Position numbers and translations under genes: made by a program
Source of the DNA: Mycolicibacterium sp. CR10
Lineage (GTDB): Bacteria > Actinomycetota > Actinomycetes > Mycobacteriales > Mycobacteriaceae
Assembly (NCBI RefSeq): GCF_005222675.1
Contig: NZ_STGE01000018.1
Span: 47,254 to 111,253, forward strand
Direction of reading: 5' to 3'
Length of the DNA: 64,000 bases
In this document: piece by piece, positions 43,276 through 52,594 of the stretch
Layout of the letters: each line of letters starts with the position of its first letter
How positions within the stretch are numbered: position 1 is the stretch's first letter
Notes under the pieces: model-generated
Databases searched by the model: none
The model's input: the letters and a program-made list of their open reading frames with translations, nothing else
What the model was told of the DNA's origin: nothing

Positions 43276-45549
43276 TCAGTGGGTAGGGGCAGAGGATGTG
43301 GATGTGGATTTGAAGCCGCGCAGTCGGAGGCTGTTGCCCACGACGAAGACGCTGGAGAACGCCATGGCCGCGCCGGCGAGCATCGGGTTGAGCATGCCCA
43401 GTGCAGCGACCGGTATGGCGGCGACGTTGTAGGCGAACGCCCAGAACATGTTTGTCTTGATCGTCGATAGTGTTTTGCGGGACAGCCGGATCGCGTCGAC
43501 GGCGCTGCGCAGGTCGCCGCGGACCAGGGTGATGTCGGAGGCTTCGATCGCGACGTCGGTTCCGGTACCCATAGCCAGGCCGAGGTCGGCTTGAGCGAGA
43601 GCGGGCGTATCGTTGACGCCATCGCCGACCATCGCCACCGTTTTACCCTCGGCTTGCAGCCGGACAATGACGTCGACCTTGTCCTTGGGCATGACCTCGG
43701 CGATCACGGTGTCGATACCGACCTCGGCGGCGATCTGGCGGGCGACGGCTTCGTTGTCGCCGGTGAGCAGCACAGGCGTCATGCCAAGCTCACGCATCTG
43801 TGAGATCGCTTGCGCACTCGTCGGTTTCACGGTATCTGCGACGACGAGTACGCCGCGGGCCTGGCCGTCCCAGCCGACAGCGACCACCGTCTTGCCCCGC
43901 GCTTCGGCCGCTTCTTTCGCCTGCACCAACTCTGGGCTCAGGTGTTGGGACCAGTCGGCGAGCAGCGATTCGCGCCCCACGACGACGGCGTGGCCGTCGA
44001 CGAGGCCCTGCACACCTTGGCCTTCGGCATTGGCGAAATCCTCAGGGGTGGGTAGCGTCCCGAGTTCTTCGGTCGCGGCCATGGCGATGGCTTGGGCGAT
44101 CGGGTGTTCCGATGCGTTCTCCAATGCTCCGGCTAGCCGGAGCAGGTCTGCGCGTTCGGTTCCTGCGGCAGTGATGACCTCGACCAGAGTCATCTTGCCG
44201 GTGGTGACGGTGCCTGTCTTGTCCAGCACCACGGTGTCGACCTTGCGGGTGGACTCCAGCACCTCCGGGCCCTTGATCAACACGCCCATTTGCGCGCCAC
44301 GACCGGTGCCCACCAAAAGTGCCGTCGGCGTGGCCAAACCGAGCGCGCAGGGGCAGGCGATCACCAGGACCGCCACCGCGGCGGTGAAGGCCGCCGCAAC
44401 CGGGAAACCCGCGCCCAGCCATGCGCCGAGGGTGATCACCGCGATCGCGAGGACGATCGGCACGAAGACGCCGGAGATGCGATCGGCCAGACGCTGGACC
44501 TGAGCCTTGCCCGTTTGGGCGTTCTCCACCAGCTGGGCCATCTGCGCCAACTGGGTGTCGGAACCGACGCGGGCGGCGCGCACCACCAGCCGCCCGCCGG
44601 CGTTGACCGTCGCACCAACCACGGTGTCACCCGGACCAACCTCCACGGGGACCGATTCGCCGGTCAGCATCGAGGCATCGACCGCCGATGTTCCCGATAC
44701 CACCACCCCGTCGGTGGCGATCTTCTCTCCCGGGCGCACGACGAACTCGTCGCCCACCAACAGGTCCTCGACGGCGATCTTCGATTCCGCGCCGTCGCGC
44801 AGCACGGACACCTCCTTGGCGCCCATCTCCAGGAGGGCGCGCAGCGCCGCACCGGCCTGCCGTTTGGACCGTTTCTCGAAGTAGCGCCCCGCAAGGATGA
44901 ATGTCGTTACGCCAGCGGCGACTTCGAGGTAGATGTTGGCGGCGCCGTGAGACGGTGCGAGTGTCAGTTCGAACGGATGCTTCATTCCTGGGGTGCCGGC
45001 GGTCCCGAGGAACAGCGCGTACAGCGACCACAGGAAGGCCGATAAGGTGCCCAAGGAGATGAGCGTGTCCATCGCCGCCGTGGCGTGGCGCAGGTTGGCC
45101 CAGGCGGCGCGGTGAAACGGCCACGCCGCCCAGACGATCACCGGCGCAGCGAGCACCAGCGACGCCCACTGCCAGTAGGTGAACTGCAGCGCAGGGATCA
45201 TCGCCATCGCGATGACTGGCACCGACAGCAGCACCGAACCGGTCAGCCGGTGGCGCAGCGACACCATGTCAGGGTCGTCGGTCTCCCCTGCCTCCCCAGA
45301 CGGGGCGGGTTTCCCCAGTGTGGGTAGCGCGGCGCTGTAGCCGGCGTTTTCCACCTCGGCGATCAGCAGCGCGGGATCGTATCCGTCAGGCACCGTGACG
45401 GTGGCCTTCTCGGTCGCGTAATTTACCGTGGCCACGACACCATCGATCTTGTTGAGCTTGCGTTCGATGCGGTTGGCGCACGAGGCGCAGGTCATCCCTC
45501 CGATGCGTAACTCAATGCTCGGGCCGGACACGGGTGTCGCTGTCGTCAT
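43276..45549 (-). CDS. copA: CopA-type P1B-1 copper ATPase
   Basis: 757 residues from ATG 45549. N-terminal HMA domain with [13 protein letters not shown], eight membrane helices, [22 protein letters not shown] (CPC), DKTGTVT, SEHPIA and GDGVNDTP. Exports Cu(I) from the cytoplasm, loaded by the CopZ chaperone of the same operon. Of normal length and complete. Confidence 0.96.
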   Translation of the reverse strand: MTTATPVSGPSIELRIGGMTCASCANRIERKLNKIDGVVATVNYATEKATVTVPDGYDPALLIAEVENAGYSAALPTLGKPAPSGEAGETDDPDMVSLRHRLTGSVLLSVPVIAMAMIPALQFTYWQWASLVLAAPVIVWAAWPFHRAAWANLRHATAAMDTLISLGTLSAFLWSLYALFLGTAGTPGMKHPFELTLAPSHGAANIYLEVAAGVTTFILAGRYFEKRSKRQAGAALRALLEMGAKEVSVLRDGAESKIAVEDLLVGDEFVVRPGEKIATDGVVVSGTSAVDASMLTGESVPVEVGPGDTVVGATVNAGGRLVVRAARVGSDTQLAQMAQLVENAQTGKAQVQRLADRISGVFVPIVLAIAVITLGAWLGAGFPVAAAFTAAVAVLVIACPCALGLATPTALLVGTGRGAQMGVLIKGPEVLESTRKVDTVVLDKTGTVTTGKMTLVEVITAAGTERADLLRLAGALENASEHPIAQAIAMAATEELGTLPTPEDFANAEGQGVQGLVDGHAVVVGRESLLADWSQHLSPELVQAKEAAEARGKTVVAVGWDGQARGVLVVADTVKPTSAQAISQMRELGMTPVLLTGDNEAVARQIAAEVGIDTVIAEVMPKDKVDVIVRLQAEGKTVAMVGDGVNDTPALAQADLGLAMGTGTDVAIEASDITLVRGDLRSAVDAIRLSRKTLSTIKTNMFWAFAYNVAAIPVAALGMLNPMLAGAAMAFSSVFVVGNSLRLRGFKSTSTSSAPTH

Positions 45550-45592
45550 GAGTGCCACTGCCTTTCAGTTCGTCTGGGTCGGACGGAGGTCG

Positions 45593-46564
45593 TCAGTGCC
45601 CGCCGGCATGGCCGGCGTCGCGCGACGGCTCTGGCACTGGTTGATTGGTGTCGTCGCGGGCGGCGTCGACGACGAATGTGGCGGTGTGCACGGCGTCGTC
45701 GATTTTGAAGTCGAGGTAGAGCAGGTAGCGACCGGCGGTGGGTGCGGTCGCTGCGAACGACACCGCAGGCCCCCCGGTGCGGTCCCCCACCGGCTCAGCG
45801 CCCTCAGGGTGCACGTGCAGATACGCCAGATCACCTTCACGCAGCGCGACGAGGTGCCCGTATGCCCCCAGGTAGGGCTGCAATGTCGTCACCGGCACGC
45901 CATCACGGGTGACCGTTATTGTGAGCTGCTTCGAGACGCCCGCCGTGAGCGCACCGTCGAGTTCCACGGTGTACCCGGCAATTTCATCCATGGTGCGTGT
46001 GGTCAGCGGGGGCGCCGGGGCCACCTCGCCGGCCACGTCGACCGTGCGGGTGAGCGTGAGTTTGGCGCCGCTGGCCTGGGCGGGCTGGAAATCCGCGAAC
46101 ACGCGGTAGGTGCCGGCGGACTTCCACATCCAAGGCATCGACCACATGCCGGTTGCCTGGTCCAGGACCGGGTGCACGTGCGCGAAATGCTGACCATCGG
46201 AACGGACGACGATGAGATGCAGCGGCTTGTCGTGCACTGTCGCGTAATCCAGCAGCGGCGTGCCGCTGGGACCAGCAACGGTGAAACTCAGCGTGGCCCG
46301 ATCGTTGGCGGCTCCGGGTGCCCGTACCGCGCTGAGCGCGTATCCGTCTTGGGCTAGCGACAACCCAGGCGGATCAGCGGACAGGGGCGACACCGGCAAC
46401 GCCTGCCCGGTCGGCACGTTGTGGCCAGCGGCCGACTCAGCACCAACGTGCTGAGAAGGGGTCACCGCGACGTCGGGGGCGACCGCCGCGGCGGTGACGT
46501 ACGCAGCCGTGAACGCCACCGCCAGTCCGGCACCGAAAGCGGCCAACCGTCCCGCGACGTTCAT
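45593..46564 (-). CDS. Exported copper-binding-type protein with HxH motifs
   Basis: 323 residues. N-terminal signal/anchor (LAAFGAGLAVAFTAAYVTAAA), then two beta-rich domains with KPLHLIVVRSDGQHFAHVHP, MWSMPWMWKS, GAYGHLVALREGDLAYLHVHP and a His-rich end (DAGHAGGH). The repeated H-x-H in strands is common in extracytoplasmic proteins co-encoded with CopZ/CopA in actinobacteria. Probably binds Cu outside the membrane. Overlaps copZ by ATGA. Confidence 0.85.
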   Translation of the reverse strand: MNVAGRLAAFGAGLAVAFTAAYVTAAAVAPDVAVTPSQHVGAESAAGHNVPTGQALPVSPLSADPPGLSLAQDGYALSAVRAPGAANDRATLSFTVAGPSGTPLLDYATVHDKPLHLIVVRSDGQHFAHVHPVLDQATGMWSMPWMWKSAGTYRVFADFQPAQASGAKLTLTRTVDVAGEVAPAPPLTTRTMDEIAGYTVELDGALTAGVSKQLTITVTRDGVPVTTLQPYLGAYGHLVALREGDLAYLHVHPEGAEPVGDRTGGPAVSFAATAPTAGRYLLYLDFKIDDAVHTATFVVDAARDDTNQPVPEPSRDAGHAGGH

Positions 46565-46773
46565 GCGACACGCACCGCCGAATAGCCGGCCTCGTCGACC
46601 GCACGCAAGATCTGGGCGTGATCGACGGGACCGTTGGAGGTCACGATCAGAGTGCCCGTCGTAGCACTGACCTCGACGTCTTGAACACCGGCGACCTCGC
46701 TGACTTCTTCCCGCACCGAAAGCTCGCAGTGCCCGCAGGTCATTCCTGTGACGGCGTACGTGATCGTGCTCAT
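46561..46773 (-). CDS. copZ: CopZ-type copper chaperone
   Basis: 70 residues, a single HMA domain with GMTCGHCELSV (CxxC binding Cu(I)). The conserved loop near the end reads EAGYSA. Hands Cu(I) to CopA. First gene behind two CsoR boxes, overlapping the next gene by four bases. Confidence 0.95.
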   Translation of the reverse strand: MSTITYAVTGMTCGHCELSVREEVSEVAGVQDVEVSATTGTLIVTSNGPVDHAQILRAVDEAGYSAVRVA

Positions 46774-46800
46774 GACCGAACTCCCATCTTCAACACGGGC

Positions 46801-46817
46801 ATACCCCTACCGGGTAT
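46801..46817 (-). promoter_or_regulatory. CsoR box 1
   Basis: ATACCCCTACCGGGTAT, near-perfect dyad, 28 bp before copZ. Confidence 0.82.
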
Positions 46818-46830
46818 GTGTACATCAATG

Positions 46831-46849
46831 TATACCCCCAGAGGGTATG
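46831..46849 (-). promoter_or_regulatory. CsoR box 2
   Basis: TATACCC…GGGTATG dyad around CCAGA, 13 bp from the end of box 1; tandem boxes suggest cooperative repression. Confidence 0.82.
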
Positions 46850-46920
46850 TTGCAACGAGTGGGTTCTAACTGATGCCGCGTCGACGCTGGCCGAGGTGTC
46901 TCCGACGAAAGGAGAGACAA

Positions 46921-47330
46921 ATGGTGATGCACACGTTGCACGTCGGGGATGACGGCTGGCCGCTCATGGGCGAGGGTCGTCGGCCGCGGCGAGCTCGTCA
47001 TCATGCTGCACGGCGGTGGGCCCGATCACTACAGCATGCGGCCGCTTGCCGACCGCCTTGCTGGCCGGTACCGCGTTGCACTGCCGGACATTCGAGGATA
47101 TGGAGCATCGCGATGCCCCGATCCGACGTTGCACCGCCGGATTAGTAGTCACCGGCACCACCACGATCATGCACGCGCTCGAGGCCACGTCCACCCACCC
47201 TGTCGGCGCCGGCCTGGGCGGCACGATCGCCTTGCGCACATGCCTCCAACACCGCCAGGTCGCCCGGTCCGCGGTCACCCGGGGGGCCAGGCTCTTCGCG
47301 CCGCCTTTATCGAATCTTCATCGAAGGACT
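46921..47330 (+). pseudogene. Alpha/beta-hydrolase relic
   Basis: Starts MVMHTLHVGDDGWPLMG, shifts frame to GELVIMLHGGGPDHYSM … YRVALPDIRGYGASRC (oxyanion HG and strand after it), shifts again to HALEATSTHPVGAGLGGTIALRTCL, where the nucleophile elbow reads GAGLGG without Ser or Asp. At least two frameshifts and no end; non-functional. Confidence 0.75.
47305..47322 (+). promoter_or_regulatory. Putative response-regulator box
   Basis: CTTTATC (47305-47311) and CTTCATC (47316-47322): direct repeats with 11-bp period, as also seen upstream of the two-component operon and the DUF305 gene at 56331. Confidence 0.45.
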
Positions 47331-47472
47331 AACAAAGCCAAACTACTGACGAGAACAATCAAAGGCATACCTGTGAAACGGTGCACCGTCGCCCGCGACC
47401 GGCCCCGCGGCGCACCGGAGGGCGCCGCGCCCGTTGAGCGATGCCGAAAATGCGATACGGAGGCTCCCAGTC

Positions 47473-48693
47473 ATGGCGCAGACAGACTGTCCACCAACGC
47501 TTCCAGCGAAGAAGCAGTGGCTGCGCACGACTGTCTCAGCGGTGGCGGTGCTGATCGCAACCGCCTGCACCTCATCACCAACAGCGGCGCCCACTCCCGA
47601 AGTCATCACGGACAAGGGCACCCCGTACGCAGACCTGCTCGTGCCGAAACTCGAAGCGTCCGTGACTGATGGTGCCATCGGCGTCGCTGTCGATACCCCC
47701 GTGACCGTTACCGCCGGCGACGGTGTACTCGGCCAAGTGTCGCTGACCAACGAGGCAGGCGAGCTTGTCGAGGGCCAGCTGGGCCCCGACGGCGTGACAT
47801 GGTCATCGGCGGAACCGCTGGGCTACAACAAGAAATACACCCTGCAGGCGCAAGCACAAGGGCTCGGCGGAACGACAAGCACCAGCGCAACATTCGAAAC
47901 CCATTCCCCCGAAAACCTGACGATGCCCTACGTCTTGCCCAATGACGGCGAAACAGTGGGAGTCGGTCAACCCATTGCGATTCGTTTTGACGAGAACATC
48001 ACGAACCGAGTTGCCGCGCAGCAGGCGATCACCGTGACCACGAACCCACCGGTCGAGGGCGCCTTCTACTGGCTCAGCAATCGTGAAGTCCGCTGGCGCC
48101 CTGCCGATTACTGGAAGCCCGGAACGGATGTTGAGGTGTCGGTCAAGGCTTATGGCGTCGACTTCGGCGACGGACTCTTCGGCCAGGATGACGCCACCAC
48201 GCGCCTCACAATCGGCGACCAAATCATCGCCACCGCCGATGACGCCACCAAGACCATGACCGTGCGGCGCAACGGTGAAGTCGTCAAAACCATGCCCATG
48301 TCCATGGGCAAAGCCAAAACGCCCACCGACAACGGCGCCTACATCATCGGCGACCGCCACTCATTCCTGGTGATGGATTCGTCCACCTACGGAGTCCCCG
48401 TCAATTCTCCCGACGGGTACCGCACCGAGGTCGAGTGGGCCACGCAAATGTCCTACAGCGGCATCTACGTGCACCCTGCCCCGTGGTCGGTGGGTAGCCA
48501 AGGCGTTGCCAACGTCAGCCACGGATGCCTCAACGTCAATCCAGCCAATGCTCGCTGGTTTTACGACAACACCCGACGCGGCGACATCGTCGAAGTCATC
48601 AACACGACTGGCCCCACACTGTCCGGAACCGACGGCCTCGGCGACTGGAACATCCCATGGGACCAATGGAGGGCCGGAAACGCCAACCTCTGA
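47473..48693 (+). CDS. L,D-transpeptidase, LdtMt2-like lipoprotein
   Basis: 406 residues from ATG 47473 (CGGAGG RBS). Lipobox ATAC near residue 33, two Ig-like domains (about 50-150 and 150-250), then a YkuD catalytic domain with SHGC352LNV and the preceding IYVHPAPW histidine. Length and Cys position (LdtMt2 408 aa, Cys354) make it a close structural match. It makes 3-3 cross-links in peptidoglycan at the outer membrane face. Cu is known to inhibit such enzymes, so an extra copy beside a copper operon is notable. Confidence 0.93.
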   Translation: MAQTDCPPTLPAKKQWLRTTVSAVAVLIATACTSSPTAAPTPEVITDKGTPYADLLVPKLEASVTDGAIGVAVDTPVTVTAGDGVLGQVSLTNEAGELVEGQLGPDGVTWSSAEPLGYNKKYTLQAQAQGLGGTTSTSATFETHSPENLTMPYVLPNDGETVGVGQPIAIRFDENITNRVAAQQAITVTTNPPVEGAFYWLSNREVRWRPADYWKPGTDVEVSVKAYGVDFGDGLFGQDDATTRLTIGDQIIATADDATKTMTVRRNGEVVKTMPMSMGKAKTPTDNGAYIIGDRHSFLVMDSSTYGVPVNSPDGYRTEVEWATQMSYSGIYVHPAPWSVGSQGVANVSHGCLNVNPANARWFYDNTRRGDIVEVINTTGPTLSGTDGLGDWNIPWDQWRAGNANL

Positions 48694-48716
48694 GCCTCCG
48701 CAGTGCTTGACGCGGA

Positions 48717-48733
48717 GCCGACATGGAGTCGGC
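48717..48733. terminator. Weak hairpin after the L,D-transpeptidase
   Basis: GCCGAC-ATGGA-GTCGGC, perfect 6-bp stem 24 bp after the stop, no T-run. Confidence 0.35.
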
Positions 48734-49059
48734 GCTGAGCATCTCTGAAACACGTTTCGTAACAAGATGTTCGGGGTCGCTGTTTTAGACGCCGCTGCCG
48801 AATGCGCAATTGCCGGCGGCACCGCGTTTACGACGACGAGGCTTCATATAAGCCGTTCGGGGCAGAATCGTCGACGGCCAAAAAGGCTGGTTCGGAGAAA
48901 CACGCACATCCGCGTTGATCCGCGCGTTACTTCACATACATAGCCCTGTGCTTTCAACCGTTCCAGTCCACCGCTCGGTCCCTGGATGCCAACTGCCGCA
49001 TCGAATTTCATCGTTGTAGTTATGTGGCTGCTGTTACTGGTGGGGCTAATGTGTACTAA
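48734..49059. other. Intergenic region, no gene seen
   Basis: No convincing coding sequence; the TACGTA-type operator follows. Confidence 0.45.
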
Positions 49060-49075
49060 GCTCCTACGTAGAAGC
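49060..49075 (+). promoter_or_regulatory. BlaI-type operator, family 2 (TACGTA core)
   Basis: GCTCCTACGTAGAAGC, palindromic around CTACGTAG (49064-49071) except one pair; 91 bp before the RipB-like start. Confidence 0.65.
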
Positions 49076-49165
49076 TGCGTATTTCGTTGCTGCGCCGTAC
49101 GTGGCGATTCAGTCCCGTCGTTAGTGCGTGAAATTGGCGCACTGCACGACGCACCGAGGAGAACA

Positions 49166-49936
49166 ATGAGACCACACGCCCGAAGCACGGGTCCGGCAGT
49201 TATCGGCGCTGTTTGCCTCGACCCGGCAATCCTTAGTGCCAGCCGAGTTCGACGGCTCCCCGGTGTCATAGCCCTTGTCGTCCTGCTTTTCCTCGCGTGC
49301 GCGCCGGCAACGGCGGCCCAACCTGCCTCCGGCCCCTGGGACCCACTTCTGCCGAAAGTACCGAGCGCAGGTGCCCCCGGCGATCCGGTTGCTATCGCGA
49401 ATGCCTCTCTTCAGGCAACAGCCATGGCGACGCAGACGGCCATGAATTTGGGGCGCAACTTTCTCAGCAGCCTGGGAATTGTCAATCCCACTGCCGATCC
49501 GTCGACCAGCGTGCGAGGTAATCGGGTCAACGGTGCGCAAGCGATCGAGTACGTAATACGCAGGGCAGGAACGCAAATCGGTGTTCCCTACTCCTGGGGT
49601 GGCGGAAGCCTCAATGGTCCGAGCCGCGGCGTCGACCAGGGCTCAGGCACTGTGGGTTTTGATTGTTCAGGCCTGACACGGTTCGCGTTCGCCGGCGTCG
49701 GAGTGCTGCTCCCGCGATGGTCTGGCGCCCAATACGACGCCGGCCGCAAAGTGCCACCCTCCCAAGCAAAGAGAGGCGACCTGCTGTTCTGGGGGCCAGG
49801 CGGGAGCCAGCATGAAGCCATTTATCTGGGCGGCGGGAAGATGATTGAAGCACAGCAAACCGGCGTCCCGATCAAGATCTCCCCGGTACGGACGTCAGGT
49901 ATGACGCCCTATGTCGTTCGTATCATCGAAAGCTGA
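49166..49936 (+). CDS. NlpC/P60 peptidoglycan endopeptidase, RipB-like
   Basis: 256 residues from ATG 49166 (GAGGAG RBS). Signal peptide ending ATAA, linker LLPKVPSAGAPGDPVAIANA, then an NlpC/P60 domain: VPYSWGGGSLNGPSRG, catalytic FDC167SGL, QAKRGDLLFW and SQHEAIYLG with the catalytic His. Cuts stem peptides (D-Glu to mDAP) in the wall, in mycobacteria for daughter-cell separation. Its catalytic domain closely resembles the RipA-like protein at 52595-54004. Confidence 0.9.
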   Translation: MRPHARSTGPAVIGAVCLDPAILSASRVRRLPGVIALVVLLFLACAPATAAQPASGPWDPLLPKVPSAGAPGDPVAIANASLQATAMATQTAMNLGRNFLSSLGIVNPTADPSTSVRGNRVNGAQAIEYVIRRAGTQIGVPYSWGGGSLNGPSRGVDQGSGTVGFDCSGLTRFAFAGVGVLLPRWSGAQYDAGRKVPPSQAKRGDLLFWGPGGSQHEAIYLGGGKMIEAQQTGVPIKISPVRTSGMTPYVVRIIES

Positions 49937-49952
49937 CCTTCGCCGCGATACG

Positions 49953-50654
49953 TCACGGCGACGCACCGGGGGCCCGCTGCTCCATTCCGCCTGTGAGACA
50001 GTAGCCGGTCCCGCGCACCGTACGCAGGTACCGCGGTGAATAGGGATTGTCGCCCAGCTTGCGACGAAGGTTACCCACATGCACCCCCAGAGTGGAGCGA
50101 CCGCCGTCAGACGCCTCCCCCCACAGGCTCAGCTGCACTTGTCGACACGTCACCGGCTCGCCTGGGTTCTCCGCCAGCGTGCACAGGATCGCGAACTCCG
50201 TCCGAGTCAGTGCCAACGCCTCGCCGCGAAGAAACGCTCGACGCGCGACCGCATCGATAAGGAGATCTCCGATCTCATGGCGATGCATCTGCTCACCGTA
50301 GCCGCCACCACGCCGTTTGCTGCCCAGCCGAGAGTGCCTGAGGGCTAATCGGATTCGCACGTTCAGAGCCTCGACGTCGCCCACGCAGACGACCCCCATG
50401 CTTCGGACCAGCGGCATGAGATCGCCGTCAATGAGAGCAACCACGCCGACTTGAGCTTCCTGACGGATCACATCAAGCATCGCGTTGCCGAGCCCCTGAT
50501 TGCCCACACACACCACGACCACATCGGGATCACCATCGCGCAGTGCTGTGAGTGCCGCACGCGGTGAGTAGGCCACCTCCACCGCGAAATCGCCGGCAAT
50601 TAAGTGTCGCGCCAACGTCGCCGCATAGATGCGGCGCGACTCCACGAGTAGCAC
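49953..50654 (-). CDS. Atypical OmpR-family response regulator lacking the phosphoacceptor Asp
   Basis: 233 residues. Receiver-like domain with the expected acceptor strand reading PDVVVVCVGNQG, so Cys or Val stands where Asp should be; also no acidic pair at the N-terminus (VLLVES). C-terminal winged helix is normal (LALTRTEFAILCTLAENPGEPV … LGVHVGNLRRKLG, YLRTVRGTGYCL). No kinase adjacent. Probably phosphorylation-independent. The start is uncertain (GTG 50654; the frame remains open upstream). Confidence 0.8.
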   Translation of the reverse strand: MLLVESRRIYAATLARHLIAGDFAVEVAYSPRAALTALRDGDPDVVVVCVGNQGLGNAMLDVIRQEAQVGVVALIDGDLMPLVRSMGVVCVGDVEALNVRIRLALRHSRLGSKRRGGGYGEQMHRHEIGDLLIDAVARRAFLRGEALALTRTEFAILCTLAENPGEPVTCRQVQLSLWGEASDGGRSTLGVHVGNLRRKLGDNPYSPRYLRTVRGTGYCLTGGMEQRAPGASP

Positions 50655-50802
50655 ACGGATGCGGCCTGCGGCCGCTACCTGGAGTACGGACCCAGCGACC
50701 AGATGGTGCGACTCGATCGTCGTGGGACTCTCCTAGCCTGATAGCGAATCTATGCTGGCGCATTTTCTTCCGTGCGCTGTCCGCCCATAGCCTACCGGCA
50801 TT

Positions 50803-50819
50803 TACGTAGTAAGTACGTA
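50803..50819. promoter_or_regulatory. Two TACGTA sites, 11 bp apart
   Basis: TACGTA at 50803-50808 and 50814-50819 on the same helical face, ~150 bp before the atypical response regulator; same core as other family-2 operators. Confidence 0.6.
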
Positions 50820-51038
50820 GGTACGCTGTCCCGTGTGTCGATTGTGACCCGTGGGCGATGTTGAATTTCCGCGGCGCACCACTCGACCTTCGCGGCCCTG
50901 CAATCGGTTGATGACGCTGCTACCTGGGCCATTTACCCTTCGTGCGGACGGCGTTCCTTGCGACGGCTTTTGCAGTCCGATTCCTAAAGTACGCGCGAAG
51001 CCGCGACCGGCTCCCGAATCTGGAATCCCGACGAATAC
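50820..51038. other. Intergenic region, no gene seen
   Basis: Short open frames only, without RBS or family resemblance. Confidence 0.4.
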
Positions 51039-51959
51039 TTAGTGATGGCAGAGCACTTGTATGAATGCCGGGGCTGCAAGCATCGTGGCGATGGCGGTAA
51101 CCAGGAGAGCCCGGTGACGCCACCTCACCTGTCGACGCGTCGGGGTGACTAGTCGCTCGGCGCGGGCAAAGACCGCCGTTGCCGCCGCGGCCATACCTTC
51201 GGCTACCGGAGGTCGGTGACCGGCGAGCGCTAGCAGCCCTGTGAGTAAGGGAAGGGTGCCGACGCGACGGGCCGCTTTGTCGTCGGCGCACATCTCCAAC
51301 AGTTCCGCCACAGCCTGATGCGCGCGGGCGAACAGCGGTAGACGAGGAAGGGTGGAGGCGAGGGCACGCAGCACCATCAGAATGTGGTGATGGTGCCCCG
51401 CTAAATGGGCATCCTCGTGGGCGAGAACCGCTTTCAGCTGCGCTCGGTTTAAAGATCTCACCGCAGCCGAGGTGACGACGATGGCATGGGGGCGACCAAT
51501 GACGCAGTACGCAGCTGGAAGGTCGGCCTCAACGACAACAACGTGGGGATGGTCGGTGGGCCGACCCACCATCCGGGCGGCTTCGGCGTGCTCGTGGGTT
51601 CGAGTGCGTAGCTTAATCATGCTGCGCCCCAATCGAAGCGCCACGACTGTCGAGGTCAATAGCCCCCCGCCGATAAGAGCAATAGACCCGAGGCGTCCCG
51701 CTAGCGGCGTGTGATCGGAAAACCCGAAAAGTTCCAGGCACAGGGTCACCACAGAACCGTCGACGATGCTGTACGACGTTGCGTTGACCGCCAGCACCAC
51801 TGCCACCAACCACGCGACGAGGACGGCGGCAACAGTGGCCAGCCAGGCGGCGACTCCCATGGACGGGCTGATGCCACCACGAGTGAGGCGCCGCAGTACC
51901 GGTGGCGCAAGCCACGCCAACGCTGCGCCGTAAAGCACCAGCCACACGGCCGTCGTCAC
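51039..51959 (-). CDS. M56-family (BlaR1-like) membrane metallopeptidase, second copy
   Basis: 306 residues, four to five membrane helices, zinc motif HEDAH (AVLAHEDAHLAGHHHH) and LLEMCADDKAARR. Same layout as 24592-25554, no extracellular sensor domain. Immediately upstream is a truncated BlaI-like gene instead of a normal BlaI, so its natural substrate may be lost or be the other BlaI. Confidence 0.9.
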   Translation of the reverse strand: MTTAVWLVLYGAALAWLAPPVLRRLTRGGISPSMGVAAWLATVAAVLVAWLVAVVLAVNATSYSIVDGSVVTLCLELFGFSDHTPLAGRLGSIALIGGGLLTSTVVALRLGRSMIKLRTRTHEHAEAARMVGRPTDHPHVVVVEADLPAAYCVIGRPHAIVVTSAAVRSLNRAQLKAVLAHEDAHLAGHHHHILMVLRALASTLPRLPLFARAHQAVAELLEMCADDKAARRVGTLPLLTGLLALAGHRPPVAEGMAAAATAVFARAERLVTPTRRQVRWRHRALLVTAIATMLAAPAFIQVLCHH

Positions 51960-51987
51960 GATCGGCGCTCCTTAAATAGCGTCGCCT

Positions 51988-52221
51988 TCACCTGGGCGCT
52001 GACCGTTCCTCACGACTCATCACTGCCCGGTAGACAACGGCCCTGCCGTTGAGCAGACGGTTGCGCCACCGCCTGCGATTGCGCTTGTGCATTGGCGGCC
52101 ACACCATGGGCCGCAGCTGGGACCCGCGCTCGAACACGTTCCGCTCGTTGACAGGATCCCGGTGATCCCGCGCCCAGTCCATGATCACCGCTTCGAGATC
52201 GCCGACCCGCCGCCGTTCCAT
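51988..52221 (-). CDS. Truncated BlaI-like DNA-binding protein
   Basis: 77 residues from ATG 52221. It opens as a BlaI winged helix (RRVGDLEAVIMDWARDHRDPVNERNVFE) and ends GRAVVYRAVMSREERSAPR. The recognition-helix segment is aberrant (PMVWPPMHKRNRRRWRNR where TTVMTVMDNL-like sequence is expected), and the C-terminal dimerisation domain is absent. Either a decayed repressor or a monomeric competitor of BlaI at the TACGTA sites. 28 bp upstream of the M56 gene. Confidence 0.65.
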   Translation of the reverse strand: MERRRVGDLEAVIMDWARDHRDPVNERNVFERGSQLRPMVWPPMHKRNRRRWRNRLLNGRAVVYRAVMSREERSAPR

Positions 52222-52496
52222 CCGCACCTCCTGCTCGCTCTGACGAGGTGCCCGATTCGCATAGCCCGGCAGCCTGCAGCCTCCTAATGTAACCGCCAAC
52301 AGCCCCAAAGCCGGGAACCTCACCGCCGCTACGCCACCCCTGCCGCAGAGCGGCGCACAAGCAAGTTCCGGTGAAGGCGCTGGCCTATCGAGCCGACGCG
52401 CTCGCCCCCGGTCCGTCAGGTGTTACGGAGTTGAGACTGTGACAGACGGTTCTCATGATGCTGCAGTGATGTACGTTCTCACTACGTCCTGGTTAT
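52222..52496. other. Divergent intergenic region
   Basis: No gene seen; promoters of the BlaI-like/M56 unit and the RipA-like gene should lie here, next to the TACGTA palindrome. Confidence 0.45.
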
Positions 52497-52508
52497 CTAC
52501 GTACGTAG
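52497..52508. promoter_or_regulatory. BlaI-type operator, family 2, perfect palindrome
   Basis: CTACGTACGTAG, perfect 12-bp palindrome, 87 bp before the RipA-like start and in the shared divergent region with the truncated BlaI gene. Confidence 0.72.
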
Positions 52509-52594
52509 CGCTGCAGTAGGTAGTGAAGATTTCAGGTCGGCGCACTGCCCTTTCGACGCGCGGACAACGGCTAGCAACCCCCTCAGGAGAACTG

